A DNA stretch of 64,000 bases from Paenibacillus chitinolyticus NBRC 15660 (lineage in GTDB: Bacteria; Bacillota; Bacilli; Paenibacillales; NBRC-103111). The DNA lies in NCBI RefSeq assembly GCF_000739915.1, contig NZ_BBJT01000004.1:558001-622000 (forward strand), read 5' to 3'. The translations under genes and the position numbers were made by a program. Positions 40,821 to 50,385 of this stretch are shown one piece after another. Under the pieces are notes generated by a model, which made no database searches, had not been told where the DNA came from, and saw only the letters and a list, made by a program, of their open reading frames with translations. Numbering within the stretch: position 1 is the stretch's first letter; the number at the start of each line of letters is the position of its first letter.

Positions 40821-42785
40821 TTGCCCAGACATTTCGTTGTCGGTAACGGGAAGTTTCTCATCAATCTGGATGAACACTCTTACATGCGGGATTTGTACTA
40901 TCCGTATGTAGGGCAGCTGAATCATATCGGCGGGTATCATTGTCGTGTCGGAATTTGGGTGGACGGTGCTTTTTCGTGGTTGGACGCGCCTGAATGGCAG
41001 TTTCAGCGTGCTTATGTGGAAGACTCCTTAGTGACCGACGTGAAGGCGACGCATCCCGGCCTCGGGGTTACGCTTCGCATTCAAGACGGCGTGCATCAGC
41101 GGGAGGATATTTTTCTAAAACGGATTCAGATCACCAACCATCACTCGGCGGTGAAGGAAGTACGGGTATTTTTTAACCAGGATCTCGTCATTAACGAGAC
41201 GGAAGTCGGCGATACTGCCGCCTATTACCCGGCCAATCACACCGTTTTCCATTATAAAAAAGACAAATACTTCATGTTCAACGGAAGTACGGGAACGGAC
41301 GGCATTTTTCAGTACACAACCGGAGTCAAGCGCTTTTACAATGCCGAAGGCACATGGCGCGACGCCGAAGACGGCCATCTGATGGGCAACCCGATCTCGC
41401 AGGGCTCGGTCGACAGCACCATCTCGTTCCGGATGTATGTGCCGCCTTCCGGCGACCATACCCTGTACTACTGGCTGAGTGCGGGACGCACGCTTGAAGA
41501 CGTGAAAAAGCTCGACAAGTATGTCAAGGAAAGCCATCCCGGCAAGCTGCTCGACCGCGTTCAGATTTACTGGCAGCGCTGGGTCAACAAGACGGAGCGG
41601 TCATTCGGCGATCTGAGCGGAGAAATTATCCGCTTGTTCAAGCAGAGCCTGCTCCTTGTGCGCACCCAAACCGACGTGAACGGCGCGATTATCGCGGCCA
41701 ACGATTCGGACATCATGCAGAGCAACCGCGACCATTACAGCTACATGTGGCCTCGCGACGGCGCTCTGGTCGCCTACTCCATGTCCATGGCCGGCCATCA
41801 GGCGATGATGGAACCATTTTACCGTTTCTGCGCCAACGTGATTTCTCCCGAGGGGTATTTGCACCACAAATACAACCCGGACGGAACCGTCGGATCGAGC
41901 TGGCATCCGTATGTACACAACGGCGGCGAGCAGCTGCCGATTCAGGAAGACGAGACGGCGCTTGTGCTGTTCGCTCTCTGGCAGGACTACAAGAAGCATG
42001 GCAATCTGGAGCTGGTACAGTCCCTCTACCGCGATCTGATCCGCAAGGCCGCACGTTTCATGTCCACTTATATCGACCAAGAACTGAACCTGCCGAAGCC
42101 GAGCTACGATCTGTGGGAAGAACGATACGGTATCTATACGTTCACCGCTTCCGCGGTTTACGGAGGGCTGATCGCCGCGGCTAACTTCTGCAACTTGTTT
42201 GGCGATGAGGAACGCAGCAGCCGCTACCGCCATACGGCCGAGAAAATCAAAAACGGCATCCTCACTCATCTCTGGGATGAGAAAGAAGGCCGTTTCGCCC
42301 GCGGTTTGCATCAAAAGGACGGAACTTGGGTTCGCGACATGACGCTGGAAAGCTCGGTCTATGGGATATTCGAGTTCGGCGTTCTGCCGGCGGACGACGA
42401 TCGCGTCGTGCGCACCATGCAGGCCAACAAGAACGGCCTGTCCATCAAGACCCCTGTCGGCGGCGTAGCCCGCTATCATCACGATTATTATTTCCAGCGG
42501 TCGCAGGATGTGAATCAGGTGCCGGGCAACCCCTGGATCATCTGTACGCTGTGGATCGCCGAGTGGGAAATCGAATGCGCCAAGAAGCTGGAAGATCTCG
42601 AAGCGCCGCGGCAGACGCTGGAATGGGTCGTGAAGCATCAAATGGAGAGCGGAATACTTCCCGAGCAGCTCGATCCGTATAACGGCGATCCCGTGTCCGT
42701 CGCCCCTCTCACCTGGTCGCACGCTACCTTCGTTCTCGCCGTCGTCAAATACTTGAGCAAATATGAGCAGCTTGCGGGAAAATAA
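40821..42785 (+). CDS. GH15-family glucoamylase-like hydrolase
   Basis: A 654-residue glycoside hydrolase without signal peptide, so cytoplasmic. Residues 1-~260 are the beta-sandwich (super-sandwich) domain; the (alpha/alpha)6 barrel follows with SYMWPRDGALVA, the acid Glu in YDLWEERYG near residue 432 and the base Glu in GILPEQLDP near 614. Family members release glucose from alpha-glucans or act on trehalose. It is 73 bp after the GH57-GT4 gene on the same strand and would recycle the glucan made there. The start is TTG 40821, 8-9 nt after AAGGAAG. Confidence 0.88.
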   Translation: MPRHFVVGNGKFLINLDEHSYMRDLYYPYVGQLNHIGGYHCRVGIWVDGAFSWLDAPEWQFQRAYVEDSLVTDVKATHPGLGVTLRIQDGVHQREDIFLKRIQITNHHSAVKEVRVFFNQDLVINETEVGDTAAYYPANHTVFHYKKDKYFMFNGSTGTDGIFQYTTGVKRFYNAEGTWRDAEDGHLMGNPISQGSVDSTISFRMYVPPSGDHTLYYWLSAGRTLEDVKKLDKYVKESHPGKLLDRVQIYWQRWVNKTERSFGDLSGEIIRLFKQSLLLVRTQTDVNGAIIAANDSDIMQSNRDHYSYMWPRDGALVAYSMSMAGHQAMMEPFYRFCANVISPEGYLHHKYNPDGTVGSSWHPYVHNGGEQLPIQEDETALVLFALWQDYKKHGNLELVQSLYRDLIRKAARFMSTYIDQELNLPKPSYDLWEERYGIYTFTASAVYGGLIAAANFCNLFGDEERSSRYRHTAEKIKNGILTHLWDEKEGRFARGLHQKDGTWVRDMTLESSVYGIFEFGVLPADDDRVVRTMQANKNGLSIKTPVGGVARYHHDYYFQRSQDVNQVPGNPWIICTLWIAEWEIECAKKLEDLEAPRQTLEWVVKHQMESGILPEQLDPYNGDPVSVAPLTWSHATFVLAVVKYLSKYEQLAGK

Positions 42786-42804
42786 CCCTGCCTGCTCCCG
42801 AAAT

Positions 42805-42843
42805 AAACCGCAAGCCGTTCAAATTCGGCCTGCGGTTTTTTCA
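42805..42843 (+). terminator. Terminator of the alpha-glucan operon
   Basis: AAACCGCA-GCCG paired with CGGC-TGCGGTTT (42805-42817, 42826-42838), then TTTTTC. The 205 bp to its right (42844-43048) show no gene. Confidence 0.85.
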
Positions 42844-43048
42844 GCATCTCCCTGCTTTATCAGGCGGTCAGCCGCCCTGTCCCTTGCAAAAAAGGCAAAA
42901 AACCGCTCTCCACCCGAAAAGCCATTACAGACGCTTTACGGCGCTTTTACGGGCTTTTCCCGCCCTCCGAGGGCGTGAAAGTTCTGCTGTTTTTTCCCCG
43001 CCGCTGTACACGCTTGGATGCCCCGAGCCGCGGCACGGGAAAGACGAA

Positions 43049-43073
43049 AGGTGCCAAGACCGTACCGGCACCT
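43049..43073 (-). terminator. Terminator of the GcvH-like gene
   Basis: AGGTGCC / GGCACCT stem (43049-43055, 43067-43073); read leftward it continues TTCGTCTTT. Lies 16 nt past the stop. Confidence 0.65.
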
Positions 43074-43088
43074 CATGACCGGGGGCAT

Positions 43089-43475
43089 TTACAGCCGTTC
43101 TTCAAACACTTCCGCATATTTCTCCGCGCTCCACAAAGCCTCAAGCTCTTCCGGCTTGTTCATCTCAATCTGAATAAGCCATCCCGAGCCATAGGGAAAA
43201 CGGTTGATATAATGGGAGTTCTTAACCAACTCCCGGTTAGTGGATACAATCGTTCCCGACAACGGCATAAACACATCCGTTTCCGCCGTAACGGACTCCA
43301 TTATCCCCAGAAAATCGCCGGCCTGCAGCTCCTCCCCTTCCTCCGGAAGCTCTGCAAACACAATCATTCCGATCTCCATTTGCGCGTAATCCGTCAACCC
43401 GATCGTAGCCCGGCTTCCGTCTACCCGGACCCACTCATGATTCGGGGTATACAACAGTTCCTGCGGGATATCCAT
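43089..43475 (-). CDS. GcvH-like protein lacking the lipoylation lysine
   Basis: A 128-residue protein with the whole glycine-cleavage H-protein fold: HEWVRVDGSRATIGLTDYAQ, then FLGIMESV, PLSGTIVSTN, and the tail NRFPYGSGWLIQIE with AEKYAEVFEE. In functional H proteins the lipoyl-bearing lysine sits in ESVKA; here the codons read ESVTAETD, a threonine (ACG). It therefore cannot carry lipoate and cannot shuttle the aminomethyl group. No gcvT, gcvP or lipoate enzyme is adjacent. It may be a repurposed paralogue with a structural or regulatory role. ATG follows AGGAGGAGC. Confidence 0.85.
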   Translation of the reverse strand: MDIPQELLYTPNHEWVRVDGSRATIGLTDYAQMEIGMIVFAELPEEGEELQAGDFLGIMESVTAETDVFMPLSGTIVSTNRELVKNSHYINRFPYGSGWLIQIEMNKPEELEALWSAEKYAEVFEERL

Positions 43476-43508
43476 CCTGCTCCTCCTTTCGTTCGCAATC
43501 GTAACAAA

Positions 43509-43548
43509 AGCTCCCCGCCCGCCGCCGTTAAGCGGAAAGCGAGGAGCT
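43509..43548 (-). terminator. Terminator of the peroxiredoxin gene
   Basis: AGCTCC-CGC / GCG-GGAGCT (43509-43518, 43539-43548, one mismatch) with inner pairing; read leftward it ends TTTTGTTA. Confidence 0.75.
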
Positions 43549-43568
43549 CCTATAATCAGTCCGTCAAC

Positions 43569-44117
43569 TTACTTTACGGACAGGTTTTTGTCGCCAGGTT
43601 TCCAGTTCATCGGGCACAGGCCGCCGGACTGAAGAGCTTGCAGAACGCGAAGAGTTTCTTCTACGCTGCGACCTACGTCGTTGTGGTTAACGACTTGGTA
43701 TTTCAGTTCGCCTTCCGGATCGATGATGAACAGGCCGCGCAGAGCTACGCCTTCTTCTTCGATCAGGACGCCGTAGTCGCGAGCTACGGATTTCGTCAGG
43801 TCAGCCGCCAGCGGGAAGTTCAACTTGCCCAGGCCGTTGTCCTCACGAGCGGTGTTGATCCATGCACGGTGAGAGTGCTTGCTGTCCACGGAAACACCGA
43901 GGACTTCGGTTTTCAGATCCTTGAAAGTGGAAGCAGCTTCGCTAAGCGCCGTAATTTCAGTCGGACATACGAAAGTGAAATCAAGAGGATAGAAGAAAAG
44001 TACCAACCATTTGCCTTTGTAATCGGAAAGAGACGCTGTTCCAAAATCCGTTCCGTCTCCAAGTGCAGTTTCCATAGTGAAAGCCGGAGCCGGTTTGCCT
44101 ACCAAACGTTCTGCCAT
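43569..44117 (-). CDS. Typical 2-Cys peroxiredoxin (AhpC/TSA family)
   Basis: A 182-residue thiol peroxidase that reduces hydrogen peroxide and alkyl hydroperoxides. The peroxidatic cysteine is in FVCPTE near residue 52 and the resolving cysteine in GGLCPMNW near 169, giving the intersubunit disulfide of the Prx1/AhpC group. The reductant is unknown because no AhpF is adjacent. ATG has AAGGAGG at good spacing. A PerR-like box lies 92 bp upstream, consistent with peroxide induction. Confidence 0.9.
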   Translation of the reverse strand: MAERLVGKPAPAFTMETALGDGTDFGTASLSDYKGKWLVLFFYPLDFTFVCPTEITALSEAASTFKDLKTEVLGVSVDSKHSHRAWINTAREDNGLGKLNFPLAADLTKSVARDYGVLIEEEGVALRGLFIIDPEGELKYQVVNHNDVGRSVEETLRVLQALQSGGLCPMNWKPGDKNLSVK

Positions 44118-44208
44118 GTCAAAAATTCCTCCTTTGATCTATTCCTTGTCGAATAATAAAATGGTATCATCCGCCCAAAAGAAAGTCAAGATTATAGAGT
44201 CTATTAAA

Positions 44209-44223
44209 TAATAATTATTATAA
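44209..44223. promoter_or_regulatory. PerR-type operator upstream of the peroxiredoxin gene
   Basis: TAATAATTATTATAA agrees with the PerR box TTATAATnATTATAA at 13 of 14 defined positions. A TATAAT (read leftward at 44197-44192) lies just downstream, so the box would cover the -35. The rest of 44118-44369 is AT-rich and gene-free. Confidence 0.7.
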
Positions 44224-44369
44224 AAATATGACCAATGTGCGAACATTTGCTGCCATTCCGGCCTTCCGCTTCTTGATTTTTGTTCGCTAACGCAAAGTTT
44301 TCAAACGAATCTCTACTATTATAATAGTGCGCATTTTGCATCCCGCCGCCTACATCTTTTCTTCACAAA

Positions 44370-44405
44370 AGAAAACACGCAGAAAGCAAATTCTCTTCTG
44401 CGTGT
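44370..44405 (-). terminator. Terminator of leuB
   Basis: ACACGCAGAA / TTCTGCGTGT 10-bp stem (44375-44384, 44396-44405); read leftward it ends TTTTCTTTT. Confidence 0.9.
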
Positions 44406-44422
44406 CGGTGTCAGGCATTCTT

Positions 44423-45502
44423 TTATTTACGGATGGCCGCGACAATCAGGTCGCCCATTTCTTTCGTGCCGATCGCTTTCAACTTATCGACCGCGATATC
44501 GCCCGTGCGGTGGCCCGCATCAAGCACTTCCTTCACGGCACGCTCGATCGCGTCCGCCGCTTCGTGGTAACCGAACGTCAGGCGGAACATCAACGCTACC
44601 GAGAGGATTGTCGCGATCGGGTTCGAAATCCCTTGACCGGCGATATCCGGTGCGGAGCCGTGTACCGGCTCGTACAGGCCGAAGCTGCCTTCGCCCAGCG
44701 AGGCGGACGAGAGCATGCCGATCGATCCGGTCAGCATCGCCGCTTCGTCGCTCAGGATGTCTCCGAACATGTTCTCGGTGACGATAACGTCGAAGCTGGA
44801 AGGACGGCGCAGAAGCTGCATCGCGCAGTTGTCGACAAGCACGTGCTCAAGTTCGACATCCGGGTAATCCGCGGAAATGCGGATGACCGTCTCTCTCCAC
44901 AACCGGGAAGTCTCCAGCACATTCGCCTTGTCGACCGAAGCCAGTTTCTTGCTGCGGGTGCGGGCGATTTCGAACGCCTGACGTGCGATGCGTTCCACTT
45001 CGCTTACGTTGTAAGCGCAAGTATCGACCGCTTCTTGTCCGTTCTCTGTCTCGCGGCGGAATTTCTCGCCGAAGTAAATGCCTCCTGTCAGCTCGCGGAC
45101 CACGATAAGATCCGTACCGTCAAGCACTTCCGGCTTGAGAGTGGACGCGTCCTTTAGGCAGTCGAACACGACAGCCGGGCGAATGTTCGAGAACAAGCCG
45201 AGCGCTTTGCGGATACCGAGGAGGCCCGTTTCCGGACGAAGCTCCTTCGGATTGTTGTCCCACTTCGGACCGCCTACGGCTCCGAGCAGTACCGCGTCCG
45301 CACGCTGGCACAGTTCCAGCGTTTCCTGCGGCAGCGGCGTGCCTTTCTCGTCGATGGCGATTCCGCCGAACAAGCCATGCTCCGTCTCAAAGCGATGACC
45401 GAAAAGCTCCTCGGTTTTCTTGAGAACTTTCTCCGCTTCCGCAACGACTTCCGGGCCGATTCCATCCCCCGCGATGACGGCGATTTTTTTCACGTCTGAC
45501 AT
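44423..45502 (-). CDS. leuB: 3-Isopropylmalate dehydrogenase
   Basis: A 359-residue NAD-dependent enzyme of leucine synthesis that oxidises and decarboxylates 3-isopropylmalate to 2-ketoisocaproate. Family marks are [16 protein letters not shown] at the N-terminus, the LREL-type substrate loop [26 protein letters not shown], and the metal-site segment [21 protein letters not shown]. It is the last gene of the leftward branched-chain series but lies behind a terminator, so it probably has its own promoter in 45503-45735. The isomerase genes leuC and leuD are not in this window. Confidence 0.95.
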   Translation of the reverse strand: MSDVKKIAVIAGDGIGPEVVAEAEKVLKKTEELFGHRFETEHGLFGGIAIDEKGTPLPQETLELCQRADAVLLGAVGGPKWDNNPKELRPETGLLGIRKALGLFSNIRPAVVFDCLKDASTLKPEVLDGTDLIVVRELTGGIYFGEKFRRETENGQEAVDTCAYNVSEVERIARQAFEIARTRSKKLASVDKANVLETSRLWRETVIRISADYPDVELEHVLVDNCAMQLLRRPSSFDVIVTENMFGDILSDEAAMLTGSIGMLSSASLGEGSFGLYEPVHGSAPDIAGQGISNPIATILSVALMFRLTFGYHEAADAIERAVKEVLDAGHRTGDIAVDKLKAIGTKEMGDLIVAAIRK

Positions 45503-45791
45503 GTTCGTTCACTCCTTTGGATTGTCCGTAGCTGACAGGGCCGTGCTAATCCGATCCCTACTGCATCTCTACTTTCAGTTTTAACACATTTGGTAACGGA
45601 TGACTAAGATATAAAAGCTATCAGTTTCATAGGAAAAACCTATAAACATCTTTTTGAGAGACCTCATTCTTTTTTTCACTTCATGATCTCATCGTCTCTT
45701 CCACCTGTCCTGCTCCCCTTAACGATATAAAAAAAAGACCCCGCACCGATTTTATCTGACTCTAACGTTCAGACATAACCCGGCAGGGTCT
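45503..45791 (-). terminator. leuB upstream gap and aminotransferase terminator
   Basis: The terminator is the stem AGACCC / GGGTCT (arms near 45736-45744 and 45783-45791) with an inner TCTGA / TCAGA hairpin; read leftward a run of T follows. The remaining 45503-45735 is AT-rich, gene-free and should contain the leuB promoter, which I cannot pin down. Confidence 0.7.
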
Positions 45792-45810
45792 CTTATAACT
45801 CTTCAAAAAA

Positions 45811-47016
45811 TTACACCCTCGGCGCAGCCGCCAGCAGAGGCTGCAGAACGGCATCCAGGCGGTCGAGGCCCAGCCTGATCTCCGCTTCTCCCGCGTGCGT
45901 GTAATTCAGCCGCATGGTGTTGCGCTCCGGCTCGTCGGCGAAGAAAGAAACGCCGGGGACGAAGGCCACTCCCTGCTGGACGGCGGCGGCCAGCAGCACC
46001 TGCGTGTCAATGTGCGCCGGAAGCTCCAGCCACAGGAACATGCCGCCCTGCGGATCGTTCCAGTGGACGCCCGGCCAGTTCTTCTCCTGAAGCACCTGTA
46101 CCATGGTGCGCATCCGCTTCTCGTACTCGACCGAGATCAGCCCGATATGGGCATCCATATCAAACTGCTCCATCAGTTGGTGCAGCGTCATCTGATCGAG
46201 GGTGCTCGAGTGCAGATCCGCCGCCTGCTTGGCCTGAGCCATGTTGCGGATAACGGCGCGGTCGCCCATGACCCAGCCGGTGCGCAGTGCGGGCGCCACG
46301 ATTTTGGAGAACGTGCTCGTGTACACGACGCAGCTTCCCTCCGGATGCTGATCGAGCGAGAAGATAGACGGCATGATTTCGGTCGTGCCGAATTTCAGCT
46401 CGCCGTAAGGATCGTCCTCTAGGATGAGCACATCGTTCTGACGGCAGGCCGCCAGAAGGCCTTTGCGGCGCTCCAGACTCCACACGCGGCCCGCCGGGTT
46501 GGAGAAGCTCGGATTCACATACACCATCTTCGGCCGGTGCTGTTTGATTTGGACGGCGAGATCCTCCAAATCCATCCCGTGCCGGTCGCTCCGGACCGAC
46601 ACGATTTTGGCGCCGCGCGCCTGGAATACCTGAATGGCCGCGAGGTAGGTCGGACGCTCGACCAGAATGACGTCGCCTTCGTCGATATAGACGCGAGTAA
46701 GCAGATCAATCGACTGCTGGGAGCCCGTCGTCAGCAGCATATCGTCCGGCGTAACCTTCATGCCCTTCGTTGCCATGCGGTTGCAGATGCTCTGGCGCAG
46801 CGGAGTGTAGCCTTCCGTCAGCCCGTACTGCAAAGCGGACTTTCCGCCCTCCATGACTCTTCCGATCGCTTCTTTGACGGCTTCTACCGGAAAAAATTCC
46901 TCCGCCGGAAGGCCCCCCGCAAAAGAGATGATGGACTTGCCCTGCGTAAGTTTGAGGATTTCACGTACAGCGGAGGAGGAAAATGCCCCCAATGTTTTTG
47001 AGAACCGATAATTCAT
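45811..47016 (-). CDS. PLP-dependent aminotransferase, fold type I (LysN-like)
   Basis: A 401-residue aminotransferase of the class I/II group resembling 2-aminoadipate (LysN) and MocR-catalytic-domain enzymes: ISFAGGLPAEEFFP, ALQYGLTEGYTPLRQ, TTGSQQSIDL, VNPSFSNPAGRVWS, the PLP-binding Lys in TSTFSKIVAPALRTGW and RLNYTHAGEAEI. It has no helix-turn-helix domain. Placed between leuA and leuB it may catalyse a transamination of branched-chain or similar 2-keto acids, but this is inference. ATG follows AAAGGGGCGG. Terminators on both sides suggest separate expression. Confidence 0.85.
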   Translation of the reverse strand: MNYRFSKTLGAFSSSAVREILKLTQGKSIISFAGGLPAEEFFPVEAVKEAIGRVMEGGKSALQYGLTEGYTPLRQSICNRMATKGMKVTPDDMLLTTGSQQSIDLLTRVYIDEGDVILVERPTYLAAIQVFQARGAKIVSVRSDRHGMDLEDLAVQIKQHRPKMVYVNPSFSNPAGRVWSLERRKGLLAACRQNDVLILEDDPYGELKFGTTEIMPSIFSLDQHPEGSCVVYTSTFSKIVAPALRTGWVMGDRAVIRNMAQAKQAADLHSSTLDQMTLHQLMEQFDMDAHIGLISVEYEKRMRTMVQVLQEKNWPGVHWNDPQGGMFLWLELPAHIDTQVLLAAAVQQGVAFVPGVSFFADEPERNTMRLNYTHAGEAEIRLGLDRLDAVLQPLLAAAPRV

Positions 47017-47036
47017 GGTGCCGCCCCTTTCGTGTT

Positions 47037-47076
47037 AACAAAACACCTCACTTCCGCGCCCGGCGGGAGTGAGGTG
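47037..47076 (-). terminator. Terminator of leuA
   Basis: CACCTCACT-CCG / CGG-AGTGAGGTG stem (47044-47056, 47064-47076); read leftward it is followed by TTTTGTT, 8 nt after the leuA stop. Confidence 0.9.
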
Positions 47077-47083
47077 CTGCGTA

Positions 47084-48631
47084 TTAAATCAACGTGACAT
47101 TGCTGCGTTTGGCAGTCGGTGTTTTGCGCTTTTCGATCAGACGGTTCAAGGCATCGATATAGGCTTTGGCACTTGCCTCCAGAATATCCGTGGAAATTCC
47201 GCGGCCCTGTACGGAAACGCCTTTTTGGCCCAAAATGACATGAACTTCGCCGAGAGCGTCCTTGCCGTAGGAAACCGATTTGATCGTGTAATCCTCCAGC
47301 TCCACTTCCTCGCCGGTCGTTTTATCGATTGCGTTGTAGATGGCATCTACGGAACCGTTGCCGTCTGCCGATTCTTGCAGCACTTTGCCTTCCTCGGCAT
47401 GGATACGCACCGAAGCGCTCGGAACGGCTTGGTTGCTGTAGGATACCTGCAGAGAATCCAGCACATATACTTCCGGTGTGCTGACCAGCTTCTCTTCGAG
47501 AAGAGCGCGGATGTCATCATCCAGCACGTTCTTCTTCTTGTCGGCCAGATCCTTGAATTTAGCGAACGCCGCGTTTACCTGCTCGTCGCCGAGGTCGTAC
47601 CCCATATCGACGAGCTTCTCGCGGAACGCGTGGCGGCCGGAATGCTTGCCGAGTACGAGCTTGCTTTCCTTGAGACCGATCGTCTCCGGAGACATGATCT
47701 CGTACGTCGTCTTCTCCTTCAGCATGCCATCCTGGTGAATACCCGATTCATGCGCGAAGGCATTGGCGCCGACGATCGCTTTATTGCCCGGCACATCCAT
47801 TCCCGTCAATTTGCTGACGAGACGGCTTGTGCGGTAGATTTCGGAAAGCACCAGGGATGTCTTCGCCTGAAAGAACTCTTGGCGGGTTTCCAGCGCCATG
47901 GCGACTTCCTCGATCGACGTATTGCCGGCACGCTCGCCGATCCCGTTGATAGTGCCTTCGATTTGATCGGCACCGTTCAGAACCGCCGCCAGCGCGTTGG
48001 CCGTAGCCATGCCGAGGTCATCGTGACAGTGGGCGCTGAGCTGGATTTTCTCGATGCCCGGCACGTTTTCTTTAAGCGTTTTGAAAATGTTTCCGAATTC
48101 GCTCGGATTCAGAAATCCGACCGTATCCGGAATATTCACCACGGTAGCGCCTGCGCGGATCGCCATCTCGGTTACTTCGCAGAGGAAGTCGAGCTCGGTC
48201 CGTCCGGCATCTTCGGGGGAAAATTCAATTTTATCGAAATATTTCTTCGCATAGCGGATAGCGGCTTCAGCCGTCTCCAGCACCTGCTGCTTCTCCATCC
48301 GCAGCTTATGCTTGCGGTGAATCGGCGAAGTGGCCAAGAACAAATGCAGGCAAGGATCCTGAGCGTGCCTCAGCGCTTCGCGCGCCGCATCGATATCCTG
48401 TTCCCGCGAGCGGGAAAGACCGATAATCGTTGCGTTTCTCACGGCGCGGGCGACGGAAGCGACTCCTTCCAGATCTCCCGGAGAAGCGGCCGGGAACCCG
48501 GCCTCGATCCGGTCAACGCCCAGCTTCTCAAGCTGAAGCGCAATTTCGACCTTCTCCTGCATGTTGAGATTGACCCCCGGTGACTGTTCTCCGTCCCGGA
48601 GCGTCGTATCAAACACATAGATTTTTCTCAC
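47084..48631 (-). CDS. leuA: 2-Isopropylmalate synthase
   Basis: A 515-residue enzyme that condenses acetyl-CoA with 2-ketoisovalerate, the first committed step to leucine. The HMGL-like catalytic barrel starts at [16 protein letters not shown] and carries [14 protein letters not shown] and [10 protein letters not shown]. The C-terminal LeuA allosteric domain (residues about 390-510, [20 protein letters not shown] in part) normally binds leucine for feedback inhibition. It follows ilvC by 50 bp on the same strand and ends at a strong terminator, the apparent end of the T-box-controlled ilvBNC-leuA transcript. Confidence 0.95.
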   Translation of the reverse strand: MRKIYVFDTTLRDGEQSPGVNLNMQEKVEIALQLEKLGVDRIEAGFPAASPGDLEGVASVARAVRNATIIGLSRSREQDIDAAREALRHAQDPCLHLFLATSPIHRKHKLRMEKQQVLETAEAAIRYAKKYFDKIEFSPEDAGRTELDFLCEVTEMAIRAGATVVNIPDTVGFLNPSEFGNIFKTLKENVPGIEKIQLSAHCHDDLGMATANALAAVLNGADQIEGTINGIGERAGNTSIEEVAMALETRQEFFQAKTSLVLSEIYRTSRLVSKLTGMDVPGNKAIVGANAFAHESGIHQDGMLKEKTTYEIMSPETIGLKESKLVLGKHSGRHAFREKLVDMGYDLGDEQVNAAFAKFKDLADKKKNVLDDDIRALLEEKLVSTPEVYVLDSLQVSYSNQAVPSASVRIHAEEGKVLQESADGNGSVDAIYNAIDKTTGEEVELEDYTIKSVSYGKDALGEVHVILGQKGVSVQGRGISTDILEASAKAYIDALNRLIEKRKTPTAKRSNVTLI

Positions 48632-48681
48632 TTGCGTTCACCTCCTGAAGCTTGAGTTTTGATTATCTATTCGGACTCCGC

Positions 48682-49689
<1,008 letters not shown>

Positions 49690-49715
49690 TTAAATTAAAT
49701 AACCGTGTATGATTT

Positions 49716-49807
49716 CCCCATTGAATGGGCCTTTCAGCTTTCAACCATCAATGAATTACTGATTTGCAGCAGCAAAGAGTTAAGGGCTGAAAGTCCCATT
49801 CAAGGGG
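49716..49807 (-). repeat. Large inverted repeat in the ilvN-ilvC gap
   Basis: TTGAATGGG-c-CTTTCAGC (49721-49738) pairs with GCTGAAAG-t-CCCATTCAA (49786-49803), 17 of 18 pairs, extended by CCCC (49716-49719) with GGGG (49804-49807) past a bulged A. Not followed by a T-run, so it is not a terminator. It lies 42 nt ahead of ilvC in the direction of transcription and could protect or mark a processed ilvC transcript. Confidence 0.75.
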
Positions 49808-49895
49808 ACTTAGCTGATGAATCGGCTTTTCTGATTTCCGTTAAGAACGAAGAATGAAGGTATTAGGTTAAAAAGTCCGGCGGTATAGGGCCGCT

Positions 49896-50384
49896 TTACT
49901 TGATAGCGCCCCGGATCATCGCCGTAACGCCCGTTCTGGAAAGCTCACGTATTCCGTAAGGACGGAGCAGTTCAATCATCGCGTCGATTTTCTCGGAGTC
50001 GCCGATTGTCTGGACAATCAGGGAGCTTGGACCGATATCGACTACAGCGGCCCGGAACGTTTCTACGATGCCGAGAATCTCAGGGCGCTGGGCGGGCTCC
50101 GAATTGACCTTGATCAAAGCGAGCTCCCGGGCGACCATCGGGTTTTTGCTGAGATCGATTACTTTGATTACATCGATCAATTTGTACAGCTGCTTAGAAA
50201 TCTGCTCCAGCGTATTGTCGTCGCCTTCGGTGACGATCACCATCCGGGAGAGTCCGACTTCTTCGGACTCTCCCACAGTGATGCTTTCGATGTTGTATCC
50301 TCTGCGGCCGAACAAGCCGGATACCCGCTGGAGGACGCCGGGCTGATTGTTAACCAGAATGGATATGGTATGTTTCGTGATCAT
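49896..50384 (-). CDS. ilvN: Acetolactate synthase small (regulatory) subunit
   Basis: A 162-residue ACT-domain subunit that gives the catalytic subunit full activity and valine feedback control. Marks are SILVNNQPGVLQRVSGLFGRRGYNIESI (start), then RELALIKVN and the second ACT-like half (IMVQTIGDSEKIDA-type segment). Its start is one base from the ilvB stop, so the two subunits are translationally coupled. Confidence 0.95.
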   Translation of the reverse strand: MITKHTISILVNNQPGVLQRVSGLFGRRGYNIESITVGESEEVGLSRMVIVTEGDDNTLEQISKQLYKLIDVIKVIDLSKNPMVARELALIKVNSEPAQRPEILGIVETFRAAVVDIGPSSLIVQTIGDSEKIDAMIELLRPYGIRELSRTGVTAMIRGAIK

Positions 50385-50385
50385 A

